From Paralithodes platypus (Eukaryota; Arthropoda; Malacostraca; Decapoda; Lithodidae), in assembly GCA_032716605.1 (NCBI GenBank), contig CM064501.1:22559008-22623007 (forward strand): DNA of 64,000 nt, in the 5' to 3' direction. Numbering within the stretch: the stretch's first letter is position 1; every line of letters begins with the position of its first letter. The notes below the pieces were generated by a model. It did no database searches and was not told where the DNA came from. It worked only from the letters and a program-made list of their open reading frames with translations. This document shows positions 11,310-22,672 of the stretch, in pieces. The translations under genes and the position numbers were made by a program.

Positions 11310-11689
11310 CTTGATGTTTACTCTCCTAGCCGGGTTGTTTGAACGGCGAGCCATTGGGTTCAAAGATAGGCCATATTTTAATAAGGCGCATCGTCAATGA
11401 TGGAGGGGCCACTAATAAATAGGATCTCTTAAATGGATCTGCAGAGGGTGCACAAAAGCTAAAAATACCGTCCGGGCCAAAGGGGCTTAAGTCCACGGTA
11501 TATATTGACAAAGACTGAATGGTTACAGCAAAACACAAGAACGATCTAAAATATCAAAGGATGAACACTAGTGATAATAATTCACTGACAAAGAATAGAT
11601 AACAGATGGATAGCAAACATCCACAAAGATCAACTTACATTAATATAAGATAGACTCAAATCATAACATAGAATCACTGGTATTGAAGC
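11309..11689. other. Unassigned DNA
   Basis: No gene recognised. It contains 31 bp (11391-11421) that recur exactly on the opposite strand at 56992-57022, just upstream of the proline-rich frame there. The small minus frame 11326-11538 has no recognisable domain. Confidence 0.4.
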
Positions 11690-11893
11690 ACTCGAGCCTA
11701 GTAGGGATACTTTAAAGCCTTTGTTAACATCAGGGGTATTTAGAAACCTTTAGTTTAGTTACTTCAACCTCTGCAGATGTCTTTGAGTTAGCTGTGGGCA
11801 GAAAACTAATTTTGGAGAGGTAATTATAAGAGTGAGAGAACTCTTTTCTTAATGCTAATCTGGCAACCTCTGCGCCATATGTGCGTGAAAGGG
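11690..11893 (-). mobile_element. MITE-F, end-truncated copy
   Basis: The reverse complement matches the F element at 18137-18363 through most of its length, including the blocks ctttaaagcctttgttaaca and gagttagctgtgggcagaaa. TTAA follows at 11894-11897. The left end lacks the terminal CCCTCTCACG and its TTAA. Confidence 0.75.
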
Positions 11894-11897
11894 TTAA

Positions 11898-12231
11898 TTA
11901 TGAACCTAGCGACATAGACGAGTAATCTCAGGTGGCTAGCGAGTTATCTTAATTACGTGTAAAGGTGTTGTTTATAAGTTCACTCGAGTATCTGGTATGT
12001 ATATTTTCTCTATAATGAGCTACGGGAATCCGATGACTCAAGAAAGTATATATATTGATACTCAGAGTCTCGGGGAGAGAAGTGTAATGTTTCCCTAAAA
12101 CGGGTTCACAAGATTAATCAGAAGAGAGAAGAAAGACTTCCCTAACTACGTTAATTATTATGAAGACACTTGATATTCCTGAAACCTTAACCCTTCACAA
12201 AATCGCATTACCACTACGAAAAGAAGGTTAC
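11898..12231. other. Unassigned AT-rich DNA
   Basis: No gene seen. A TTAACCCTTCAC string at about 12187 could be the end of another TTAA element whose partner end I could not find. Confidence 0.3.
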
Positions 12232-12235
12232 TTAA

Positions 12236-12857
12236 CCTCTGAAGTGCGCATGGGGGGTATGAGACACCACACTCCTGTGCTGACGTTTTTTAGCTGTTCC
12301 CATAACTAAAATATTTATTTTACCATAAATAGCATTAATACTTATCCATATGCGCCTATTATAGGTTGATTATAAAGGTATTAACCTGTTACAACAATAA
12401 AACAAGTGGAAACAGCGTTTGGATGGTCAAAATCGGCGATACAGGCCGGTAGTTACACAATGTATGGCTGAGGCAACCTCCCAGCCCACCACATTCCTCC
12501 ACCTCTGGTGGACTGTCGATCGATACTCTCTCTCTCTCTCTTGCACTCGCTTGCTAACAGTGATGACAACGCCCTGCTACCAACTCGCTAATGTTAGCAC
12601 GAAAATAGACCACAGGAAAAGGGAATAACAGGGAAAATAGGTGATAACTGAAGGAGGGGAGGAAACTGGGGAAGGAGGGGAGGTGGAGGAGTGATATTTG
12701 GCATGGCCCAGGGGCAAAAAAAAAAAAAAAAATAAAAAAAAAATAAAAAAAAAAATAAAAAAATCGGTTTTAAATTGATTTTTTTTTTCCCTGACTCTTA
12801 AGAGTCTTCCCGCAGTCCGCCGGGGGAACTCTTAAGAGTCTTCCCACAGTTCCCGGG
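12236..12857 (+). mobile_element. MITE-B copy 1, 622 bp
   Basis: Flanked by TTAA at 12232-12235 and 12858-12861. It starts CCTCTGAAGTGCGCATGGGG; its right end read inward starts CCCGGGAACTGTGGGAAG, an imperfect inverted repeat. Inside are a (CT)n run near 12527, an A-rich run interrupted by T near 12715-12765, and two ACTCTTAAGAGT palindromes close to the right end. No enzyme is encoded. Confidence 0.9.
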
Positions 12858-12861
12858 TTAA

Positions 12862-14116
12862 AAGAGGCTCGGAAGTCACTGAGAGGAATACTGGCTGAAG
12901 ACTTGGCACTGTAGATCCACAAAGACACGAGGATCCTACTCGGGGCCAAACAACTCCTGGTACATTTCTTTTCTTCTCTGGACTCGTTTTCTCTCCTTTT
13001 GGTCCGCTCGGCAGACACACACTCTGGGCTCGGGAACAGAACACCTTTCTCGGGACCTGGAAATCTCAATAGATTTGCCCGGGGTAGGGGGTAAGTTGGT
13101 TAAGTTGACTTGAAAATTGTCTACCTCTTGTTGTACTTTAGGTGAACAAGGGGAAGACAATATTTGTTGTCTTTGGTGTTTCTGCTTAGGTTGGAATTGT
13201 TCCTCAGAGATTCCCGAAGGGTCTACAAGAGCAACAATTCAAACTCTGTTTTTCCCTGAATCTTCCCGTGCACGATCCCCTTTAGAAGATAACCGTGGTC
13301 GCTTGGATTTCAAGTACTTCCCGGAGTTCTGGAGGATCTTTGGATTGTATTCTACTACAATCTGTTCGAGCCTGTTAGGTGTTCTCGACAACTGGTCTCC
13401 TTTAGGATATAACCCAGATTGTGTAAGATGACAAGCCTCAGATCCTATCTTTGAATTGTATTCTACTACAATCTGTTCGAGCCCTTTAGGTGTTCTCGAC
13501 AACGGGTCTCCTTTAGGAAATAACCCAGATTGTGTAGGATGACAAGCATTAGATCCTTTTATCCTTTCTGCCTTAGGATAACCTTTACAGGATTCAAATA
13601 TTGCTTTAAAGCCAGCAGGCTGATTGATTGCCTTTGGTCTGGCCAGCTCAGATAGTGTCTCCCTCGGTTGCGTGGTCACACTGGATGTGTCTCAGGGCAA
13701 CAAGGGCATTTATGAAGATGTGTTGCCTTCTGCAGGAGTAGAGGAGGCAGCAGGGGCTGCAGCTACCTTTTTTGGCAGCTCTTGTAGTCGCGATGCTGTA
13801 GAACTGTGTGGGGCGTCTCTGGCTGGTGTTGGTGTGTAGATATCATTGATAGCATCTTTCTTGTTGTGCCCACTTTTGAAGGGTTTATTTTGGGGTAAAG
13901 TTGGAGGTGTTTGAGGTGGTTTGGAGGTGCCGGATGTGGTTTCCTGGGTTCCTGCTGTCTTGGTCTTACGTGGTTTGCATAGGCTTGGTGAAGGGAGGTG
14001 TGTAGGGTTTGCAAGACGTGAAATTGTTGAGGTGCTGGTGAACGCACATGTTCGGGGCTTTGGCTCTCTTTCTCCTGTCTTTGGGCTTGTTCCTGGCCTG
14101 GTTGATTATTTCGCAA
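12862..14116 (-). pseudogene. Proline/serine-rich protein remnant with internal repeat
   Basis: I do not recognise the family. Minus frames 13763-14116 (Pro/Gln-rich), 13239-13679 and 12936-13160 follow one another in gene order. The middle one has a tandem repeat of about 111 bp (units near 13342-13452 and 13453-13563) giving ACH(L/P)TQSGL(Y/F)PKGD followed by (Q/P)LSRTP twice. The arrangement LARPKAINQPAGFKAIF resembles LQPARPLTTIQLAGLSKTF in the minus frame at 22673-23788, and the end (RRKEMYQELFGPE) may match that frame's end, so they are probably the same kind of gene. A retroelement ORF1 or gag is possible; unproven. Confidence 0.45.
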
Positions 14117-14133
14117 GCTGGGGGCAAGCTAGG

Positions 14134-14634
14134 GGAGGTGTGGTGGAGTGGTCATGCCACTGGATTGGTAATCCAATGGACCCGGGTTCAAATCCTGATA
14201 TGTCAATGGGAAGATATTATTGGGATTGAATTTGTGCTGTACCTAGTATCAGTGCATTACCACAAAGCCCACCGAAATGCCAAAAAAATACCCTCGTTGT
14301 TCCCTGATTAAATAACACTGTATGAATATTCCCATATTCAAAATATGTTACAGGGGGACAATGCCTAGTGAGTTCACTGCTCAATAGGTGGCGTTCTGAG
14401 AGTGAGGGTCTGAGTCTGGAGGGTGAGACGGTGAAGCACTTGAGCGAAGCAACCGGCCGCTTCAGAGATGGAGCTGCTTCGAGCCATGATGGATGCTTCG
14501 CATGTCTCACTCCCCAGACTGGAACAAGACCTCACGGGCTTCACCGTGTTGGGCGGTGGAATGTACAGGCTCTCAGCCTATGCCCGAGAGGGAGTAGTTG
14601 GAATATAGAAAAAAAAAAAAAAAAAAAAAAAAAA
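14134..14634 (+). mobile_element. tRNA-derived SINE (family 2), full length with poly(A)
   Basis: The head folds as a tRNA: A-box-like GTGGAGTGGTCATGCC, an anticodon arm with loop TTGGTAA (anticodon GGT, threonine type) and B-box GGGTTCAAATCC. A body of about 400 bp follows and the tail is 26 A at 14609-14634. It interrupts the proline-rich remnant region. A minus-strand copy lacking the tRNA head lies at 30922-31157. Confidence 0.87.
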
Positions 14635-14978
14635 GTATGATGTTGATGATATGTGCAAGTCTGCAGGTTGTAGGTGTTGCAGGAGATGTGTAATCGGCAT
14701 TGGACTGGTCACACGTGTTGGAAGTTGGTTAGGTTTATAACGTCTGCCCAATTATGGAAAGGTTGGTTGTTTTCTTTGAACCAGCAGTCACTACGACTGC
14801 TGGTTTTCTATGGCGGTCGAGTAGGGGTGTTAAAGATATTTTCTGACCTTGCCGATGTTGTGGTTTGGGGCTTGCCTGATGGAGGCAATCCTTTCTACTG
14901 TTTGATGGCTAGACGTGGTGGTTATTTGGTCAGCCCGCATCTCAGTTTTTATTCTCAACAGTACTTAAGGACATAGAC
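14635..14978. other. G/T-rich stretch continuing the proline-rich remnant region
   Basis: No intact frame. The string ctttctactgtttgatggc resembles ctctactgtttgatggtgg near 23950, beside the other proline-rich frame, so this is probably more of the same element on the minus strand. Confidence 0.35.
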
Positions 14979-15455
14979 ATTCACTTTACATATGGGCAAT
15001 CATATTAGTAACATACAGGAGATAAATAAATAATAAAACAAAATCGATGCAATGGGCCCCTAAACAAGTAAAACTTCCTGAAGAGTTTAAAAGCACAACT
15101 AGTATTAACGTTTAACCCCTTCATTACCGGTGACGTACTTTTAGGTTCTGGCTACTATTAGATGATTATACTCAGCTCAGGAAGGATCTGTGGTAGCTAA
15201 AAAGATTAAACGAGATTGCTTGTAGCCTTTTTATTGCTTGAGGTTTTTCTTATGCTGAATAAGGTCATCAAATAGTTGCCAGAATTTAACGAGAAGGACG
15301 TCACCGGTATAGATTGGGTTAAACGTTAATACTAGTTGTGCTTTTAAACTCTTCAGGAAGTTTTACTTGTTTAGGGGCCCATTGCATCGATTTTGTTTTA
15401 TTATTTATTTATCTCCTGTATGTTACTAATATGATTGCCCATATGTAAAGTGAAT
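14979..15455. repeat. Perfect 133-bp inverted repeat around a central TTAA element
   Basis: The left arm 14979-15111 and right arm 15323-15455 are exact reverse complements by my reading. Between them is only the 203-bp D element with its duplicated TTAA. Taking that out leaves a continuous palindrome of 270 bp centred on ACGTTTAAACGT. Confidence 0.93.
15116..15318 (+). mobile_element. MITE-D copy 1, 203 bp
   Basis: TTAA flanks at 15112-15115 and 15319-15322. The ends are CCCCTTCATTACCGGTGACG and, read inward from the right, CCCAATCTATACCGGTGACG. A related copy with nearly the same ends is at 46938-47156. It sits in the exact centre of the 133-bp inverted repeat. Confidence 0.88.
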
Positions 15456-15460
15456 ATGTA

Positions 15461-15650
15461 AAGTGAAGCCTGCTGGCTTAAAAGCAATATTTGAATCCTG
15501 TAAAGGTTATCCTAAGGCAGAAAGGATAAAAGGATCTAATGCTTGTCATCCTACACAATCTGGGTTATTTCCTAAAGGAGACCCGTTGTCGAGAACACCT
15601 AAAGGGCTCGAACAGATTGTAGTAGAATACAATCCAAAGATAGGATCTGA
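15461..15650 (+). pseudogene. Inverted copy of part of the proline-rich remnant
   Basis: The reverse complement of about 13440-13622 with roughly two differences in 190 bases. Reading forward it encodes GLKAIFESCKGYPKAERIKG and onward. With the adjacent 133-bp arm it forms the right side of a larger inverted duplication from which the equivalent of about 13623-14978, including SINE family 2, is missing. Confidence 0.85.
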
Positions 15651-16217
15651 AAGTGCCCGCCAGGCGAACGTATTGAGGCTTATTCCCGACGAAAATCGGC
15701 AATATCTGATAAATATCGTAATTATTTATTCATATGCCTATTTTACATTTAATATGAACATATTAACATGTAACAGCAATATGAACATATTAACATGTAA
15801 CAGCAATAAAACAAGAGGGAATAGTATTTGGGGGGTGAAAAAGACGAAGTATTGCCGACCGGTTCATTCATGAGAGGAGAGCCGGCCCGGCGCAAACCCT
15901 CCCCCTCTCACTTATCGATTAACACTGACATGTTGCAAGTGAAGTCTCTCTCTTGCTACGATCTCTATATGCCTCCCATTCTACCTTGAAACCGGGTGGG
16001 GGATATTGGCACGGAAAATAAACTGATAAACAAGGGAATAAGAGGAAAAATAGGTGATAATTGAAGGTGGGAGACACATGTGGAGGAGTGATAGAGGGTA
16101 TGGAGGGGAATTATCTCAATTAATCACATATTCCTTTGTTTTGAGTGCCACTGGGGTCTTTTAAAAGGCTTTTTTTAGGCCTTGGATCTTAAAAGTCCTG
16201 TCGCCTTTGCCCATTAA

Positions 16218-16834
16218 CCTCTGAAGTGCGCATGGGGGTAATTGGAAACGTCCCCCTGTGCTGACGTATTTGAGGTGTTTCCGTCACTAAAATATTCATT
16301 GTGCCATTAATAGCATTAATACTTATCCATATGCGCCTATTATGGGTTGATTATAAAGGTATTAACCTGAAACAACAATAAAACGAGTGAAAACAGCGTA
16401 TGGATGGTCAAAATCGGAGATATAGCCCGCGAGTTGTATAATGTATGGGTGAGGCAAGCTGCTTTCCCGCCAATTTCCCCCAAGGCCACTGAGACACAGT
16501 CGATCGATACTCTCTCTCTTTCTCTTGCACTCGCTTGCCATCAGTGATGACAACACCTTGCTTGCAACTCGCTAATGTTAGCACGAAAATATACCTCAGA
16601 ATAAGGGAATAACAGGGAAAATAGGTGATAACTGAAGGAGAGGAGGAAAGTGGGGAAGGAGGGGAGGTAGAGGACTGAGATTTTGCATGGCCCAGGGGCC
16701 AAAAAAATAAAAAAAAATAAAAACAAAAAATAAAAAATTTCGATGTCAAAAGTTGATTTTTTTTTCACTCACTCATAAGAGTCTCCCCGCAGTCCGCCGG
16801 GGGAACTCTTAAGAGTCTCCCCGCAGTTCCCGGG
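16218..16834 (+). mobile_element. MITE-B copy 2, 617 bp
   Basis: TTAA flanks at 16214-16217 and 16835-16838. It has the same ends as copy 1 (CCTCTGAAGTGCGC and GCAGTTCCCGGG), the same (CT)n and A-rich runs and the same pair of ACTCTTAAGAGT palindromes. It is inserted in the C element. Confidence 0.9.
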
Positions 16835-16848
16835 TTAAAACCTCTTAA

Positions 16849-18071
16849 CCTCTGAAGTGCGCATGGGGGTAATTAGACACCTCTGCCTGTGCGCATGTAT
16901 TTGAGCTGTTTCCATCACTAAAATATTCATTTTACCATAAATAGCATTAATACTTATCCATATGCGCCTATTATAGGTTGATTATAAAGGTATTAACCTG
17001 TTACAACAATAAAACAAGTGAAGACAGCGTTTGGATGGTCAAAATCGATGATACAGGGCGGGAGTTACATAATGTATGGGTGAGGCAACCTCCTTTCCCG
17101 CCAATTTCCCCCAAGGCTGGAGAGACACTGTCGATCGATACTCTCTCTCTCTCTCTTGCACTCGCTTGCTAACAGTGATGACAATGCCCTGCTTGCAACT
17201 CGCTAATGTTAGCATGAAAATATACCTCAGAATAAGGGAAGAACAGGGAAAATAGGTGATAACTGAAGGAGGGGAGGAAAGTGGGGAAGGAGGGGAGGTA
17301 GAGGAGTGATATTTTGCATGGCCCAGGGGCAAAAAAAAAAAAATACAAAAAAAATATATAAAAAAAAAAATTGATGTTTAAAAAGTTGATTTTATTTTTC
17401 TCTGACTCTTAACCCGGGAACTGCGGGGAGACTCTTAAGAGTTCCCCCGGCGGACTGCGGGGAGACTCTTAAGAGTCAGAGAAAAAAAAAATCAACTTTT
17501 GACATCGAATTTTTTTTTTTTTTTTTTTTTTGGCCCCTGGGCCATGCAAAATCTCAGTCCTCTACCTCCCCTCCTTCCCCACTTTCCTCCTCTCCTTCAG
17601 TTATCACCTATTTTCCCTGTTATTCCCTTATTCTGAGGTATATTTTCGTGCTAACATTAGAAATCCGGTTACAGGGTGTGGTCATCACTGATAGCAAGCG
17701 AGTGCAAGAGAGAGAGAGAGTATCGATCGACTGTGTCTCAGTGGCCTTGGGGGAAATTGGCGGGAAAGCAGCTTGCCTCACCCATACATTATACAACTCG
17801 CGGGCTATATCTCCGATTTTGACCATCCAAACGCTGTTTTCACTCGTTTTATTGTTGTTTCAGGTTAATACCTTTATAATCAACCCATAATAGGCGCATA
17901 TGGATAAGTATTAATGGTATTAATGGTACAATGAATATTTTAGTGATGGAAACAACTCAAATACGTCAGCACAGGGGGACGTTTCCAATTACCCCCATGC
18001 GCACTTGTTAGGTTAAGAGTCTTCCGCAGTCCGCCGGGGGAACTCTTAAGAGTCTTCCCTCAGTTCCCGGG
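16849..18071 (+). mobile_element. MITE-B copy 3, interrupted by copy 4
   Basis: TTAA flanks at 16845-16848 and 18072-18075. The left part 16849-17408 stops at its internal ACTCTTAA; the right part resumes at 18017 with gagtcttccgcagtccgcc and ends CAGTTCCCGGG. The missing middle is nothing but B copy 4 with a TTAA duplication, so a B element inserted into a B element. Confidence 0.9.
17413..18012 (-). mobile_element. MITE-B copy 4, inverted, inside copy 3
   Basis: TTAA flanks at 17409-17412 and 18013-18016. It is in opposite orientation to its host, so B3 and B4 flank a long inverted repeat (about 550 bp arms) that could fold on itself. Its distal end reads CCTAACAAGTGCGC inward, slightly diverged from the family CCTCTGAAGTGCGC. 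Confidence 0.9.
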
Positions 18072-18136
18072 TTAAGAGTCTCGGCACCATTCCCAGGTTA
18101 ACTGAGAATAGTCATGTAAGATGGCAATTATATTAA

Positions 18137-18363
18137 CCCTCTCACGACCATATGACGTAGAGGTTGCCAGATTAGCAATATTAAATAGAGTTCTCTCACT
18201 CTTATAATTACCTCTCCAAAATTAGTTTTCTGCCCACAGCTAACTCAAAGACAACTGCAGAGGTTGAAGTAACTAAACTAAAGGTTTCTAAATACCCCTG
18301 ATGGTAACAAAGGCTTTAAAGTATCCCTAATAGGCTCAAAATTGCGTCAAGAACGTGAGAGGG
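18137..18363 (+). mobile_element. MITE-F, 227 bp
   Basis: TTAA flanks at 18133-18136 and 18364-18367. The ends are CCCTCTCACGACC and, read inward from the right, CCCTCTCACGTTC, ten matching terminal bases. It has no coding potential. A truncated inverse copy is at 11690-11893. Confidence 0.88.
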
Positions 18364-18543
18364 TTAATCACAAGAGGGAGTGGTAGCTTCCTAAATTACA
18401 ACAAGAGAGAACACTGACTAGGTACTCTAAGATATGGAGATCAATGGTGGAACACAGAGAGTCTACATGAAAAGGCTCTAACTCATGAGCAATGTGAATG
18501 AACTCTAGAATAAAAACACTTTATGGTCCTTAACCCTTCCTGC

Positions 18544-19014
18544 CAGGGTGTCCGTGTGAAAGGACACCACGAAATAAGGGCAGGAGCCCGGGTGTCCTGT
18601 TACTAGGCAGTAAGCTTTCAAGCCTATTCAGCTTGGTCTGAACGCCGTGCGTCCGACGCATGTAAACAAAGCCGATCGTTGCGTCACCGCACCTCCGAAA
18701 ACAATAAGGAGACGTCGGATCAATGTTATTGTTGTGACGTCAGACGAAATTAGTGTCTGAAAAGCTCTGATATTGTCAACATCACGGCAAAATTCGCTCC
18801 ACGGAAATCGTCATCACAACTGAACCAGTTGACTTAGAGAGCTCTACTCAATGCCAGTCTACAGATTGGAAACCGCACTACGTTTATAGATGCGTGGGAA
18901 ATTTCTAGCAGTTAAACTAAAAAAAAATACGGTAGCCTAGGCCTAGACGTTTTTCGGCCAGATCGCCCAGGTAGCCCACACTGTCCTTTGGAGATACAGC
19001 CCGGGCCCGGAGGG
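18544..19014 (+). mobile_element. MITE-G candidate, 471 bp
   Basis: TTAA at 18540-18543 and 19015-19018. The ends are CCCTTCCTGCCAGGGTG and, inward from the right, CCCTCCGGGCCCGGGCTG, only loosely similar. There is no second copy in the window to confirm the limits. Confidence 0.5.
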
Positions 19015-19039
19015 TTAAGTCTAAGTGATGTACAGTATA

Positions 19040-19600
19040 TAGACACCAATATGCGGCAAGGATCACCTGGAATGACGTGTATCACTGGTGTATGTGTAAT
19101 GGATGATGTCATATCTATATCTCCTCTTCAGGAGGTCATGGGAGCCAGGACCCGAGGGAGTATATGTATACGCAAAGTCGGTGTGAGATAGGTGTTTTGT
19201 GTTCCCCAATAAGCGGGGTAATGGTGGCAAACAAGAGGGAAATCACAAAGAGTCACTTCGATTATTACGTGAATTGAAACAGAGTCTGGGCACATCTAAG
19301 TCTAAATACACTGGTGTCTTGTTTCCAACCACAATACGAGAGTCACTTTATTCGGACAGGGGAGCAAGAGCACTGGGGGCGAGGAACACACTGGGCAATG
19401 GGCGGCAGCGAGACAGGAGAAGTTCTGTCTTCTCGTCACGGCTCACTAGAACAGGCCCTGTTTGAGACTCGACGTGGGCTAGTCTAACTTCCGAACTGAG
19501 TTTCCCCAGTTGCGGCTTCTTCACTAGTCCGAGTCTAGGCCGAAGAGTTCCAAAAGCCGCCGGGTGTTGGGGATCCTCCACACTGGTCCAGGAGGCTTCG
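19040..19600 (+). pseudogene. LINE 1 ORF1 remnant, possible SGNH esterase
   Basis: In the frame 19199-19465 the stretch around LLRELKQSL, GVLFPTTIRESLYSD and ARALG resembles the middle of the ORF1 esterases of LINE 2 (HSILPRRGVRKEWSSRAIGVNSRL) and similar proteins. The catalytic Ser and His motifs are not visible, and frame shifts are needed to carry the match further. This is inference from position and weak similarity. Confidence 0.38.
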
Positions 19601-19601
19601 G

Positions 19602-22592
19602 GTGTCTGGTGTCAGCAGCAGTGACATAAATCATCCAACAGCAAGTAAAATACAGAGGCAACCGAGGACCACCAGCGATAAGGACCGAAGACAGCGAGGA
19701 CCGAGGACAGCCATGAACATACATGTAGATCCGACAAGAACCAACAATATTATTAAAGAGCGTTCCGTGAGTTCTAAAATAACAAATTTAAAGGTTTTCT
19801 ATGCAAACGCTCGTAGCATACGCAATAAATTTTCAGATTTAGAGGAGCTAGTGTTTACAGAAAATTATGATGTGATTGGCATAACAGAATCTTGGCTCAA
19901 TACAGAAGATAGAGACTTTTTAGCAGAGTATTCACTTCCCGGTTATGTAATGTTTGAGAAAAGCCGAATAAATCGAAATGGAGGTGGTGTTTTACTTTAT
20001 ATCAAAGAAAGTCTTAACCCTATACCCTCTTGTCAAAACCTCAAATTGTGAACGTCGACACATCTTTTGTGCTAATAAAGAATAATAAAGGTACAAAAAT
20101 AATACTTGCATTAATATACAGACCTCCAGCTCAATCAGTGCAAACTGACCGAGAAATTTACGAACAAATTGCAGATGTAAGTAACTCACAAGATATCGTA
20201 ATTTTTGGCGACTTTAATTTACCTGTGACCAAGTGGGGCGATACTCTTACTTCACACTCCGGACATGACTTGTATACGATCTTGCAAGATAGTTCGCTTT
20301 ATCAATTTGTTCGAATACCGACCTGTGGTAATAACGTTCTTGACATTGTACTTGCAACAAAAGAAGAATTAATAGAGAATTTGAATGTTGGTGATGAATT
20401 CAGTAACAGCGACCATCGTACGATAACTTTCACTTTAAACTTTACTAGTAACGAACCAAATAGTAGCATCGAAAAAGTCCCTAATTTCAAGAAAGCAAAC
20501 TTTCATAAACTTAGAGCAATGTTTAAAGAAACTGACTGGAGATTTTTAATTAACAATAACGACATAAATACATCTTGGAAGTTATTCGAAACCACTTACC
20601 TAAAAGCAGTGCAAGACTGCATACCATCGAAAATACGGCGTTCAGGCCATAATAATAAGCCCAAATGGTGGAATAAAGATATTTCAAACTGCCTGCTTGC
20701 TAAAAAAATTGCTAATGATAGATTAAAATCCTCACAAAATGACGAAGAACGGGTGAAATTTGTAGAGCTACGACGTAAAGCCAAAAAGTTAATTAAGCAA
20801 AGTAAAAAGACCCTAGAGTTACATATTGCGAATCAAAGTAAAACAAACCCGAAAGAATTCTATAGTTATATCAGAAAGAAAAAAGTAGTTACTTCAACTG
20901 TTGGACCGTTAGTCGATGAAAATGGAGAATACATCAAAGACGAAGTACAAATGAGTAATGCCCTCAATACCTTCTTTGCATCAGTTTTTACAACAGAAGA
21001 CCTCAGTGATATCCCTACACCATCGCCGATTCAGATTGATAATTCAGATGTTCTAAGCAATATCACCGTTACAGAGAGAGAAGTATTGAATTGTTTAGAT
21101 AAACTCAAGGTAAATAAAACGCCTGGACCTGATACAATCTCGCCTAGAGTTCTAAAGGAAGCTAAGGATGAGCTCTCCAAACCACTGACATTACTATTCA
21201 ATAAATCCTTGCAGTCTGGAACTATGCCTGATCAGTGGAAGATAGCCAACGTAACACCGATATTCAAAAAAGGCAGCAAATCCCTACCCAGTAACTATCG
21301 TCCAATTAGCTTAACCTCAGTTGTATTTAAAATGCTAGAAACGGTCATAAGAGACAGACTCGTAAATCACTTAGAGGAAAATAACATACTTAAAGATACT
21401 CAACACGGCTTTCGTAAAAAATGTTCCTGTTTAACAAACCTCTTAGACTTCTTCCACGATATCCTCAACCTCTACGATGAGAGTAAAGCTGTAGATATTA
21501 TATACCTTGATTTTCAAAAGGCCTTTGACAAAGTTCCCCACAAACGTTTACTGCTAAAACTAAAAGCGCATGGAATACAAGGCGGTGTGTTGAAATGGAT
21601 AGAAAATTGGCTCAGCGACAGAAAGCAAAGAGTAGTCATAAACGGTAAGGCATCTAAATGCACCAATGTAAGTAGTGGGGTACCCCAGGGATCGGTACTA
21701 GGACCAATTATCTTTCTAATTTACATCAACGACATAGATGAGGGTCTCACCTGTACAATCTCAAAATTTGCTGACGATACAAAATTGCAAATAGCGTACT
21801 CTCAAAAGAACAAGTTGACGATATGCAACACAATCTAGATAAATTGTCACATTGGGCCCAAATTTGGCAAATGAGTTTCAATGCGGATAAATGTAAAGTA
21901 CTACATATCGGATACCTAAATGAGAAAGCAAACTATTCGATGAATGGCACTCAGCTTAAGAATGTAACAGAGAAACCGATCTGGGAGTAACAATATCGAG
22001 TAACCTAAACCCGAGTCAACAATGTTCAGAAGTTGTTAAGAAGGCAAACAAAATAATTGGCTTTATAGGCAGGTCATTTGAGCATAAATCCAAAGACGTT
22101 ATCCTAACCCTTTACAATTCCTTAGTCCGCCCTCTTCTGGAATACTGCGTTCAATGCTGGTGCCCTTATTACCAAAATGACATAAACAAGCTAGAACGAG
22201 TTCAACGTAGAGTTACCAAAATGATACCTAGCCTAAAGAACAAACCATACGAAGAGCGTCTTAGAGAATTAAATCTATTTCCTTTAACCCAGCGCAGATT
22301 AAGAGGTGACTTAATTCAAGTGTTCAAAATCATCAAAGGCATCGACAATATGAACTGTAGTAAGTACTTCACTATCGACCAATCTAATTACACGCGGGGA
22401 AACGGTTGCAAAATTATTGGTAAATCTTTTAACTCACACAAATCTAAGAATTTCTTCTTCAATCGAGTTGTCAACTTGTGGAATGGGCTTCCCCGAGACG
22501 TTATAGACTGCAGCACCGTTGATTCATTTAAACTCCGCCTAGACAAATATATCGCATCAAACCCGCGACTGACTGCGTTTGTAAATGAATAA
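19602..22592 (+). pseudogene. LINE 1 ORF2: AP endonuclease and reverse transcriptase
   Basis: Blocks are 19602-20051 (endonuclease start: FYANARSIRNKFSDL, ITESWLN), 20030-21838 (IYRPP, FGDFNLP, SNSDHR; RT with TPGPDTISPRV, SNYRPISLTS, QHGFRKKCSCLTN, YLDFQKAFDKVPH, SGVPQGSVLGP and FADD), then about 21839-21980 and 22000-22592 in other frames (DKCKVLHIG; RPLLEYCVQCW, LERVQRRVTKMI, NRVVNLWNGLP). Endonuclease nicks the target and RT copies the RNA there. Frame changes at about 20040, 21830 and 21985 inactivate it. Confidence 0.93.
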
Positions 22593-22672
22593 CAATATTT
22601 TATCCTCCCCTCAGTTACTAACCCATATGTCCCCTACTAACTTCCTAGTCCTGCCACGGACATTAGTTCCAG

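Larger units (their letters stand above)
15650..18097 (+). mobile_element. MITE-C element (5'-truncated), host of three nested B elements
   Basis: The left part 15650-16213 shares ordered blocks with C copies at 31421 and 41099 (gaaagtgcccgc, tattcatatgcctatttt, aatagtatttggggggtgaa). Its right end is in pieces: aacctc between B2 and B3, then gagtctcggcaccattcccagg before TTAA at 18098-18101. Joined through single TTAA sites these pieces resemble the usual C end. The left end is missing and abuts the inverted proline-rich fragment. Confidence 0.7.
19040..22660 (+). mobile_element. CR1-like LINE 1 (decayed)
   Basis: A non-LTR retrotransposon with a trace of ORF1 followed by an endonuclease-RT ORF2 broken by at least three frame changes. 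The RT style (SGVPQGSVLGP, KFADDTK, NYRPISLTS) matches LINEs 2 and 3 here and the CR1/L2 group of the Jockey superfamily. The 3' end after the stop at 22590 is unmarked; the neighbouring proline-rich frame ends at 22673. Confidence 0.85.
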
